The notes under the pieces were generated by a model, which was not told the origin of the DNA, searched no databases, and worked only from the letters and a program-made list of their open reading frames with translations. A stretch of 64,000 bases of DNA, taken from NCBI GenBank assembly GCA_051893555.1, contig JBJFHL010000007.1:1-64000 (forward strand), written 5' to 3'. Position numbers and translations under genes: made by a program. This DNA comes from RGIG7179 sp051893555 (GTDB lineage: Bacteria; Bacillota; Clostridia; Peptostreptococcales; Anaerovoracaceae). Shown piece after piece: positions 57,019 through 64,000 of this stretch (the stretch's first letter is position 1; each line of letters starts with the position of its first letter).

Positions 57019-57830
57019 GGCTTTTCCTCTCTTAAAATCGCCTGAGTCATGCGGATTGCCCGCAGATTTTCCTTCACATCATGCACCCGCACGAAAGCGG
57101 CACCCTTCTGCACCCCCAGTACCGTGGTCACCAACGTGCCTTCCACCCGCTGATCCGCCGGCAGATCCAGGCTCAGTCCGATGACAGACTTTCTGGAAGT
57201 CGCCAATAAAACCGGGAATCCCAGTGCCTTCAGACGTTCCAGCTGATGTATGGCGATCAGATTTTGCTCATAAACCTTGCCGAAGCCCACGCCCGGATCC
57301 AGAATGATCTGGTCATCCCGTACCCCGGCAGCCCGGGCGATCTCCACCGACTCCATCAGATCCTGACACATCTCGTCCATGAAATCCGTGTATTCCGCCT
57401 TTTCCCGATTGTGCATCAGGCAGCACGGCACGTCATACTGCGCGATGAGATCCGCCACCCTCCGGTCATATTTCAGCCCCCAGATGTCGTTGACCATGTC
57501 GGCCCCCGCCTGCAGCGCCGCCTCCACCACCGGACTCTTATAGCTGTCGATGGACACCGGAATGTCGAAATTCTTCTTGATCATCTCAATCACAGGCACA
57601 ACCCGTCCGATCTCCTCCTCCGTGGAAATCTGCACATGGCCCGGCCGGGTGGACTCCCCGCCCACATCGATGATGGCAGCCCCCTCGCTGATCATATCCG
57701 CCACATGCTGCTGCGCCCGCTGCAGATCGTTCCATTTGCCGCCGTCCGAAAAGGAATCCGGCGTCACGTTCAGAATGCCCATAATGTAGCAGTCGCGCTT
57801 CACATCAAACTGCCTATTTCCAATTTTCAT
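57015..57830 (-). CDS. folP: dihydropteroate synthase
   Basis: 271 residues, TIM barrel. Condenses p-aminobenzoate with the pterin pyrophosphate. Motifs: IMGILNVTPDSFSDGG, DVGGESTRPG, and SRKSVIG. This is the sulfonamide target. GGAGG precedes ATG 57830. Operon position between the HD gene and folBK. Confidence 0.95.
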   Translation of the reverse strand: MKIGNRQFDVKRDCYIMGILNVTPDSFSDGGKWNDLQRAQQHVADMISEGAAIIDVGGESTRPGHVQISTEEEIGRVVPVIEMIKKNFDIPVSIDSYKSPVVEAALQAGADMVNDIWGLKYDRRVADLIAQYDVPCCLMHNREKAEYTDFMDEMCQDLMESVEIARAAGVRDDQIILDPGVGFGKVYEQNLIAIHQLERLKALGFPVLLATSRKSVIGLSLDLPADQRVEGTLVTTVLGVQKGAAFVRVHDVKENLRAIRMTQAILREEKP

Positions 57831-57851
57831 GCTGTTTTCCTCCATACCCGT

Positions 57852-58334
57852 CTATATCGTCAAATTCAGGTTCTTTTTTTCTTCCGGCCAGTTGCACTGT
57901 TCCCTCGCTTCGCAAAATCCGCACGCCCGGCTTTTTTTATCTGCCCGGTACAGCAGCCCGGCCAGGCCGGTTTTTTCGGCGGTCCCGGGATTTCTGTGCA
58001 GGCGGATCGCCTGCAGGATTTCTTCTGCTTCCTTCCCGGTGAAGCCGCAGTCTGTGAGGATGGTCTCAGACAGCCGGGCGCTGGCCTCTTCATGAGAGAT
58101 TCCTTCGGTATACTGCAGATGTCTGCCGATATCATGCAGCAGCGCTGCCGCGTAAATCATCTCTTTCGTTATCCCGCTTCCCTGCTCCAGGTTTTCGATA
58201 TATGCGATTCGGGCCACGTCCAGAAAATGCTGCACATCATGCCCGCAGAAAATCCTATTCTCCTCCAGCCTGCCGATTTCCCCCAGGCATTTCTGCCAGA
58301 GGGGGTGACTGCAGATTTTGTCAAGGCGATTCAT
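57852..58334 (-). CDS. HD-domain phosphohydrolase-like protein
   Basis: 160 residues with the HD motif LLHDIGRHLQYTE and the upstream histidine in IFCGHDVQHFLDVAR, so a metal-dependent phosphohydrolase of the HD superfamily. The C-terminus has four cysteines (RACGFCEAREQC and one before). In folate operons of this layout it may act on the dihydroneopterin triphosphate route, but that is not proven. It overlaps the folE stop by four bases (ATGA). Confidence 0.82.
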   Translation of the reverse strand: MNRLDKICSHPLWQKCLGEIGRLEENRIFCGHDVQHFLDVARIAYIENLEQGSGITKEMIYAAALLHDIGRHLQYTEGISHEEASARLSETILTDCGFTGKEAEEILQAIRLHRNPGTAEKTGLAGLLYRADKKSRACGFCEAREQCNWPEEKKNLNLTI

Positions 58335-58891
58335 ACCCGTATCTCCAGCATACGGTAGAACTGGTTCTGCAGGGCCTCATTGCCGTCAAACACGCCCCGG
58401 GTCACCACCGTGACAGTTTTCGTTCCCGGCTTTTTCACGCCCCGCATGGTCATGCACATATGCTCTGCTTCCACCAGAACCATGACGCCCTGGGGTGAAA
58501 GCTCTTTCATGAAGGCATCGGCAACCTGCGCCGTCAGCCGTTCCTGCAGCTGCAGGCGTTTGGCGAAGACTTCCACGGTGCGGGCGATTTTGCTCAGGCC
58601 CACCACCTGACCGTCGGGGATGTACGCCACAGCGGCTTTCCCATAGAAAGGCAGCATATGGTGCTCGCAGAAGGAATAGAAGGGAATGTCCTTCTCCAGT
58701 ACCATATCGTTATTCTCCACGTGAAATCGCTTTTCCAGATGCTTTCCCGGATCGTCGGTGTAGCCGCCGGCCAGTTCCTCATACATTCTGGCGATGCGCT
58801 CCGGCGTCTCCAGCAGACCCTCCCGCTTCGGATCCTCTCCGATCCCCTCCAGAATCAGACGTACGCCTGTTTCTATTTTTTCTCTGTCCAT
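58331..58891 (-). CDS. folE: GTP cyclohydrolase I
   Basis: 186 residues. Opens GTP to dihydroneopterin triphosphate, the first folate step. Zn site FYSFCEHHMLPFYG with Cys and His, and the catalytic LSKIARTVEVFAKRLQ. AGGAG precedes ATG 58891. It is the first gene of the folE-HD-folP-folBK operon. Confidence 0.95.
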   Translation of the reverse strand: MDREKIETGVRLILEGIGEDPKREGLLETPERIARMYEELAGGYTDDPGKHLEKRFHVENNDMVLEKDIPFYSFCEHHMLPFYGKAAVAYIPDGQVVGLSKIARTVEVFAKRLQLQERLTAQVADAFMKELSPQGVMVLVEAEHMCMTMRGVKKPGTKTVTVVTRGVFDGNEALQNQFYRMLEIRV

Positions 58892-58946
58892 TGAGTATTC
58901 TCCTGTGTTTTCTGTACTTCTGGGCTCGTTTTTTCGAGTTAGAATC

Positions 58947-58975
58947 ATTATATCGTATTTCGGCAGGTATCTCAA
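58947..58975 (-). promoter_or_regulatory. promoter of the folate operon
   Basis: On the minus strand TTGAGA (58970-58975), 17 bases, TATAAT (58947-58952), 56 bases before the folE start. Confidence 0.7.
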
Positions 58976-59011
58976 TCATTATTCTTATGTATTTTTTCGT
59001 CCTTTCCCGGC

Positions 59012-59040
59012 AAAAATGCGGGGCAGTCCGTCCGCCCCGC
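59012..59040 (-). terminator. terminator of the panB operon
   Basis: On the minus strand GCGGGGC/GCCCCGC with a nine-base loop, then A and five T. It lies seven bases past the panB stop. Confidence 0.9.
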
Positions 59041-59046
59041 GAGTTT

Positions 59047-59874
59047 TTAGTAAAGCTTGCTGATGACTTCGTCGGAAATGGCGAAAGTGTGCTCCGGTGC
59101 AGGGAAGGTGCCGTCTTTTACCTCCTGGATATATGCCTGGAAGCCTTCCCGCATGGCAGTTCCCACGTCGGCGAAATGCTTTACGAATTTCGGCTTGAAA
59201 TCGCTGAACACTGCCAGCATGTCCTGATAGACCAGAACCTGTCCGTCACAATCCGGGCCCGCGCCGATACCAATGGTCGGGATGGAAATGGATTTGGTAA
59301 TCAGGGCCGCCAGTTTCGCCGGAACGCATTCCAGCACCACGGCAATGGCGCCTGCTTCTTCCACTGCCTTCGCTTCCTCCAGAATCCGTTTCGCCGCTTC
59401 TTCACTCTTTCCCTGTACCTTGAAGCCTCCAAACGCATTAACGGACTGCGGCGTCAGACCGATATGGGCTACCACCGGGATCTGGGCATCGGTGATGGCA
59501 CGGATCTGCGGGCAGACGGCTGCACCGCCTTCCAGCTTGACGGCCTGGCAGCGGCCTTCTTTGATCAGGCGGCCTGCGTTGACCACCGCATCATACACGG
59601 AGGTCTGATAGGACATGAACGGCATGTCACCGATGACCAGGGCATTTTTCGCGCCTCTTGCCACGGCGGCAGTGTGATGAATCATATCTTCCATAGTCAC
59701 GGACAGGGTGTCTTCATAGCCCAGCATGGTCATACCCAGGGAATCACCCACCAGAATGGTGTTGATGCCGCACTGATCCATCAGCTTGGCGGTGGAATAA
59801 TCGTATGCGGTCAGCATGGTGATCTTATCTCCATCTAATTTCTGCTGTTTTAATGTTGCCACTGTATTTTTCAT
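59047..59874 (-). CDS. panB: 3-methyl-2-oxobutanoate hydroxymethyltransferase
   Basis: 275 residues. Makes ketopantoate from 2-oxoisovalerate and methylene-tetrahydrofolate, in pantothenate synthesis. Motifs: MLTAYDYSTAKLMDQCG, VGDSLGMTMLGYEDTL with the metal-binding Asp, and IGIGAGPDCDGQVLVYQD. It overlaps the DUF2520 stop by four bases. panC and panD are not in the window. It links to the coaBC-coaX genes at the other end. Confidence 0.95.
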   Translation of the reverse strand: MKNTVATLKQQKLDGDKITMLTAYDYSTAKLMDQCGINTILVGDSLGMTMLGYEDTLSVTMEDMIHHTAAVARGAKNALVIGDMPFMSYQTSVYDAVVNAGRLIKEGRCQAVKLEGGAAVCPQIRAITDAQIPVVAHIGLTPQSVNAFGGFKVQGKSEEAAKRILEEAKAVEEAGAIAVVLECVPAKLAALITKSISIPTIGIGAGPDCDGQVLVYQDMLAVFSDFKPKFVKHFADVGTAMREGFQAYIQEVKDGTFPAPEHTFAISDEVISKLY

Positions 59875-60743
59875 TTCTGTTCCTCGTTTCCTTTCAGTAT
59901 TTCTTTCACGTTTCTATAGTCTCGCTCCGGATGTTTCTTTTCTGCCATTTCCACCAGTACCCGGGACAGTCCCTCGTATATGCCCCTCATCTCCGTCAGC
60001 TTCTCGTCTTCCATGGCCGCAAGATGTTTTCGAACGGTTTCCGCATCGCCCCGTTCGATGGGTCCGGTCAGCGCTTCCACCGGTCCTACCTGACCGATCT
60101 TCAGGGCATTTCCTGTAATCAGCGGTGCCAGCGCTGTCTCCGCATCTTCCCTTGTGAAGCCGCAGGTGGTCAGAAGCTGTACGCCCAGCTCTGCCAGTGC
60201 CGCCATCTGATTGCTCACCATGACAGCCGCCGCATGATAGATGGCTTTTTTCTCCGAATTCTCCATGATGGTCACCCGGTTACCCAGACTGCGGAACACC
60301 TCCGCCATCTCCTCCAGATGGGCCTGGCTTCCTTCTATGGTGATATGGGCTTTTCCAAGGTCCTTCCAGGACATATATCTGTCGCTGACTGCGTAAAGGG
60401 GATGGATCGAGTACCGACAGGCTCCCCTTTCTTCGGCATCAAAAAAAACGGCCGAAGAAACCGAGCCGCTGCAATGACATATGCTTTTTCCTTTTACCGT
60501 CAGATCGCCCATATCATCCCATACATCACCGATGGCCCCATCGGGCACCGTGATGAAAAGGGTATCACTGTCTTTCACAATATCTGCTAAGTTCTCAAAA
60601 AAACCGGTTGCCGTAAAGTCCGATGCTTCTTTCGCAGACGCCGGATTGCGGCTGTAATAGCCTGTCACCGGTATCCCGTGCTCCACCAGGTACTTTCCCA
60701 GTGAAAAACCGACTTTTCCTGCTCCTATGATTCCTGCTCTCAT
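59871..60743 (-). CDS. Rossmann-fold / DUF2520 protein
   Basis: 290 residues: NAD(P)-binding motif GIIGAGKVGFSLGKYL at the N-terminus and a C-terminal helical DUF2520 part (YHAAAVMVSNQMAALAELG). It resembles ketopantoate- or hydroxyacid-type reductases. As it stands directly before panB it could supply the missing ketopantoate reductase (PanE) step; this is inference. ATG 60743 is eight bases after AGGAGG; the ATG at 60749 would be too close. Confidence 0.85.
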   Translation of the reverse strand: MRAGIIGAGKVGFSLGKYLVEHGIPVTGYYSRNPASAKEASDFTATGFFENLADIVKDSDTLFITVPDGAIGDVWDDMGDLTVKGKSICHCSGSVSSAVFFDAEERGACRYSIHPLYAVSDRYMSWKDLGKAHITIEGSQAHLEEMAEVFRSLGNRVTIMENSEKKAIYHAAAVMVSNQMAALAELGVQLLTTCGFTREDAETALAPLITGNALKIGQVGPVEALTGPIERGDAETVRKHLAAMEDEKLTEMRGIYEGLSRVLVEMAEKKHPERDYRNVKEILKGNEEQK

Positions 60744-61000
60744 ACTCATCACCTCCTGCAAGTTTCCGTGACGATACAAGGGCGGATCTTCCTGCCAGTG
60801 CCGCTCCGCTCTCCCGGATGCCGCCCGCAGTACTCCAATAAAAGAAATGTTCCATATGTTCAGGTACAGCTTCGTTTCGAATACTATCCTACAGGCAACT
60901 ATAACACAAATCCGGGAGAAAGTACAGATTTTCTCACAAGAAGATTTCTTTTCACTTTTTTCTGGTTATTTTAATATCTGTGTTTTTTACCGCCTAGATT
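60744..61000. other. intergenic, 257 bases
   Basis: Holds the leader of the DUF2520-panB operon. A TATAGT (-10-like) is seen at about 60895-60900 on the minus strand without a good -35. No gene or hairpin terminator of the regulator at 61001 is recognised. Confidence 0.4.
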
Positions 61001-62992
61001 TCATTCTTCACTCTCTGAAATAAGTGCCTGGGTTCCTTTCTCTGTTATTCTAGTACCATATCTGCCTTTTCCGATTTCAACAAGTCCTTCATTCTGAAGC
61101 TGTTCCAGCATTGCCCGCAGTGTTCCATCGCTAAGATGAAAACCACTGTTTTTCAATTGTTGAGCTAGCGAAGATCGTCCAATTCCATGTGATATTTCTG
61201 TATTTTTGCTTATTATTTTCATAATTTTATGCTGAATGCTTGTCGAAGAAAGCTGTTGCTCAGTCTTATGTTCCCATTCGAAAATATATTCCGGGAAGGA
61301 GGAAAGTGTTTTATAATACGTACAGAAATTTTCTACTTCCCGCACGTTTCCAGGCCATTTATATGAAGTTAGCAGTTCAATCTCTTCTTGTGTCAGATTT
61401 TTAAATGCACTTTTCAGGAAGTGACGTAGCAACGGAATAATATCCTCTTTTCTTTTTCTTAGTGGAGGGATTCGAATCGGCAAAACGTTCAAACGATAAA
61501 ACAGGTCACTTCTGAAGTTTCCTTCTTTCACTGCAAGCCCCAAATTTTTATTTGTTGCAGCAATTAACCGTACATCCACATCAATAATACGATCGCTTCC
61601 AATCCTCATGATCTGCTTTTCCTGGATTGTTCGTAAAAGCCTGGACTGTAAATTCAGTGAGATATCTCCGATTTCATCCAAAAAAATCGTGCCATGATTT
61701 GCTTGCTCAAACAGGCCCGTTTTACCTTTTGAATTTGCCCCTGTAAACGCTCCAGGCTCATAACCAAAAAGTTCACTTTCTAACAGATTTTCAGGTAAAG
61801 CAGCACAGTTCACGGCAACAAATGGTTTCTTTTCTCTATATGACCCATTATGAATAGACTGTGCAAAAAGCTCTTTTCCGGTTCCGCTTTCTCCATATAT
61901 AAGTACCGTATGTTCAGATAAGGCGATCTGCTCTGCGGTATGTACTGCCTTATCCATTTCTTCCGAAATATGAATAATATTCTGAAAATAATGTTTTGCC
62001 ACATGCCCTTTTTGCTGATTTATTCTTTTTGCCGGCAAAAGTTCATTTTCTTCCTGTAGCGTAATATAGTAACCCACAATTTCATCCATAAGCTTAATCG
62101 GATATTCGTCGTAATAGTAGTTTATTTCATTTATTGTTACCGGCTGATCCATTACTCCTGGCTTTTTTAATGCTCCCGTCTCTATCAATCCTTCCAGATT
62201 TACATTATCTATAGAATCTGCTTTGAGTATTTCTGCGGCCCTATCGTTTGCATAAACAATATGCCTTCCATTATCTATCAGAAGCATACCATTTTTACTG
62301 GAATTTGCAATTTTACTCAGCATCTCACTTTTCAGGTATCCGTACACGTAATTTGTATGAAATACAGCATCTGGCTCTGCAAGCGTCTGTATGTATCGAA
62401 AAAGATTCCGATTCACAACACTGATATCTAAATCCAGCAATTTCATTAGCTTGAACATCGTATCAAAGCTGACTTTACGATATCCTATATCTATTATTTT
62501 TTTTATATGTTTCGGAACAAAATGTTTTTCAGATGGTGTGATTGCAAGTGACAAATGATCATATATTCCTGTATGATCCACTTTTCTGTCAAAAGGAATC
62601 ATATTGATATGACTTATTCCAATTTCATAAAAGCAATTCACAGTATCCACGGCCGTGCTGTATGAATCATTCACAATAAGGACATTGGTTCCGGCAGGAA
62701 TATCAGAAATGGTCTTTAAAACATTCTGTTCAATACTTCGATTTATCTTTATTACTTTATTAAAATCGTTTACGTATTCTTTCGCTTTTTGAAATACTCT
62801 TTCGTCAATGGCCAGAAAGGCATCAGCCCGAAGCTTTTTATATGCGTCGAGATCGGCAAGAAAGCAATTTTCAAACATAATGTAGTTGCCAAATACTTCT
62901 TCCAAATTGTTTTTTATAAATTGAATCGCTTTTGTATTGCTTAGAGCCTGAGGACTTCTATAAAGAATCACGACTTTTTTAATTGTATCCAC
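61001..62992 (-). CDS. sigma-54 activator with non-Fis C-terminus
   Basis: 663 residues. N-terminal ~190 residues of unrecognised, PrpR-like build (ILYRSPQALSNTKAIQF, GTNVLIVNDSYSTA), a PAS-like domain (about 235-330, GMLLIDNGRHIVYANDRAAE), the AAA+ domain with GESGTGKE and an intact GAFTGA loop, and a C-terminal winged helix (GIGRSSLAQQLKNSGFHLSD) where a Fis HTH is usual. The start is GTG 62992 after AAGGAGAG. It is divergent from the YfcC-type gene, whose sigma-54 promoter it probably serves. Confidence 0.9.
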   Translation of the reverse strand: MDTIKKVVILYRSPQALSNTKAIQFIKNNLEEVFGNYIMFENCFLADLDAYKKLRADAFLAIDERVFQKAKEYVNDFNKVIKINRSIEQNVLKTISDIPAGTNVLIVNDSYSTAVDTVNCFYEIGISHINMIPFDRKVDHTGIYDHLSLAITPSEKHFVPKHIKKIIDIGYRKVSFDTMFKLMKLLDLDISVVNRNLFRYIQTLAEPDAVFHTNYVYGYLKSEMLSKIANSSKNGMLLIDNGRHIVYANDRAAEILKADSIDNVNLEGLIETGALKKPGVMDQPVTINEINYYYDEYPIKLMDEIVGYYITLQEENELLPAKRINQQKGHVAKHYFQNIIHISEEMDKAVHTAEQIALSEHTVLIYGESGTGKELFAQSIHNGSYREKKPFVAVNCAALPENLLESELFGYEPGAFTGANSKGKTGLFEQANHGTIFLDEIGDISLNLQSRLLRTIQEKQIMRIGSDRIIDVDVRLIAATNKNLGLAVKEGNFRSDLFYRLNVLPIRIPPLRKRKEDIIPLLRHFLKSAFKNLTQEEIELLTSYKWPGNVREVENFCTYYKTLSSFPEYIFEWEHKTEQQLSSTSIQHKIMKIISKNTEISHGIGRSSLAQQLKNSGFHLSDGTLRAMLEQLQNEGLVEIGKGRYGTRITEKGTQALISESEE

Positions 62993-63029
62993 TTTTCTCT
63001 CCTTATAAAGCTTATATCTATTTGCCTTA

Positions 63030-63058
63030 AGTATAGTATACTTTTTCGTTTCATGCAA
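63030..63058 (-). promoter_or_regulatory. promoter of the sigma-54 activator gene
   Basis: On the minus strand TTGCAT (63053-63058), 17 bases, TATACT (63030-63035). The -10 lies in the dyad AAGTATA-G-TATACTT (63029-63043), a possible operator. Confidence 0.6.
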
Positions 63059-63144
63059 TGTGATTCAATAATATTTAATCTCATTTTATTATATTTTTGT
63101 GGTGCAGATCTGGTATTTTCCCTTGGTATTTTCTCCTTTCTCAA

Positions 63145-63161
63145 GTGGCACAGAAATTGCT
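63145..63161 (+). promoter_or_regulatory. sigma-54 promoter of the YfcC-type transporter
   Basis: GTGGCAC-AGAAA-TTGCT: TGGCAC (63146-63151), five bases, TTGC (63157-63160), an exact match to the -24/-12 consensus. It lies 91 bases before the start codon. Confidence 0.92.
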
Positions 63162-63251
63162 CTTCATTTACGCAGGAACGAGTAACAAGAATGATTCTCC
63201 AATTCATTCCACTCACTTTCCAGTATTCAAAAAATAGAAAGGAACAAGACA

Positions 63252-64000
63252 ATGAAAGAAAAGAAAAAAACATTTGAATTACCTCATGTGTTGATTGTGC
63301 TTCTGATTATCATGCTTGTCGTCGCAATCCTCACATACGTCGTACCCAGCGGTGCATTTGAGCGCATCTACGATCCCCAAACTGATCGTGAAATCGTACA
63401 GCCCGACCAGTTCTCGTTTCTAGAGGAAAAGGATCCAATCGGATTCCTGGATTTTTTCCAGGCAATTTACCAGGGATTTGTCGAAGGTGCTGACATCATT
63501 GCTGGTTTGCTTATCACCTGCGGTGTCCTGAACTTCCTGGAAGAAACCGGAACCTTCGGTGCCGGTCTTACAAAAATCATGGAGATCGCCGAAAAAAAAC
63601 GTTCGTTCAAGCTCGGTGTCATACTGATTTTCTTCGTTGCTTTTGCAGGAATGGGAATCTTGGGCTTTGGCGAGGCCTCTTACCCATTCTACGGGATTAC
63701 AACCTCCGTTATCCTTGCAATCGGTTATGACCGGGTCGCTGCAATGGCAACAATAATGATGGCTTCCTGTGCCGGTTGGGCAAGCGGCATGCTGAATATG
63801 TACACAACAGGTATCTCACAAAAGATTGTGGGATTACCTATTTTCTCCGGGCTTTGGTACAGGGTTATCTGCTTCTCTGTGTTTTTCATACTTGCATTAA
63901 TTAGTGTTTTATTATACTGCCGCAAAATTACAAAGGATCCTTCAAAAAGTTATATTGCTGATGAATATGAACGTCAGCTTAAAGGTGATGTAGAAATTGA
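63252..64000 (+). CDS. YfcC-family transporter, partial
   Basis: The first 249 codons; the gene runs past the window end. Several membrane helices are seen (LPHVLIVLLIIMLVVAILTYV, then LGVILIFFVAFAGMGILG) and the motif FGEASYPFYG. The family holds arginine/ornithine antiporter-like and C4-dicarboxylate-like carriers (ArcD, DcuC relatives). AAAGGAAC precedes the ATG. An amino acid role fits the ornithine genes 33 kb away. Confidence 0.88.
   Translation, partial: MKEKKKTFELPHVLIVLLIIMLVVAILTYVVPSGAFERIYDPQTDREIVQPDQFSFLEEKDPIGFLDFFQAIYQGFVEGADIIAGLLITCGVLNFLEETGTFGAGLTKIMEIAEKKRSFKLGVILIFFVAFAGMGILGFGEASYPFYGITTSVILAIGYDRVAAMATIMMASCAGWASGMLNMYTTGISQKIVGLPIFSGLWYRVICFSVFFILALISVLLYCRKITKDPSKSYIADEYERQLKGDVEI

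Overview
The window reads as a chromosomal stretch of a low-to-mid GC, anaerobic, amino-acid-fermenting Firmicute (order Eubacteriales). The evidence is the 2-amino-4-oxopentanoate thiolase genes ortA-ortB of ornithine fermentation, NhaC- and YfcC-type transporters, sigma-54 activators, a ferredoxin-flavodoxin protein, CarD, TelA/XpaC, strong AGGAGG ribosome binding sites and many lipoproteins of Gram-positive type. An Anaerovoracaceae-like (Family XIII) source is a guess only.

Layout. 0.2-2.7 kb: tRNA-Lys(CUU), then coaBC-coaX (CoA synthesis). 2.8-5.2 kb: an ABC exporter with its own MerR regulator. 5.3-14.4 kb: a small damaged membrane gene, a flavodoxin-ferredoxin protein, and a long minus-strand block of envelope, lipoprotein and putative resistance genes (erythromycin-esterase-like, GyrI-like, GNAT, Ntn hydrolase, small membrane proteins), headed by a TetR gene with matching operators in front of tetR and of the block. 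14.5-20.7 kb: a MerR/DUF4230/DUF4230/EcsC-SHOCT operon, facing an HTH-AAA-PD-(D/E)XK protein and an ABC-F ATPase. 20.7-21.6 kb: gene debris and repeats. 21.7-26.5 kb: RidA, a NYN-domain protein, YlmH, a TSCPD protein and two CDF transporters. 26.5-33.6 kb: nhaC-ortA-ortB under a predicted sigma-54 promoter, preceded by the NtrC-type regulator and sensor kinase that probably drive it.

33.6-39.9 kb: a VOC protein, NfeD and an SPFH protein, and an unfamiliar three-gene ABC system. 40-46 kb: a Phd/ParE toxin-antitoxin pair, an XpaC-TelA-LemA-TPM operon, and an AbiE toxin-antitoxin pair lying between the TPM gene and a leftover copy of its 3' end, followed by a truncated tcdA. 46.2-55.5 kb: sulfur amino acid genes. 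These are LarE and two trans-sulfuration enzymes (one frameshifted), a PatB/MalY C-S lyase, and a polar amino acid (probably cystine) ABC importer with a CMD-family protein. A LysR gene follows, and an almost identical extended promoter precedes both the importer and the trans-sulfuration gene. 55.6-60.7 kb: an Rrf2 regulator, folate genes (folE-HD-folP-folBK) and panB with a DUF2520 protein. 61-64 kb: a second sigma-54 activator divergent from a YfcC-type transporter that carries a textbook sigma-54 promoter and runs off the end.

The genes work as three visible programmes: cofactor synthesis (CoA, pantothenate, folate), sigma-54-controlled amino acid fermentation and transport, and sulfur amino acid uptake and turnover. 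Accessory material (toxin-antitoxin pairs, gene remnants, two homopolymer frameshifts) lies between them. No CRISPR array, integrase, transposase or rRNA was seen.
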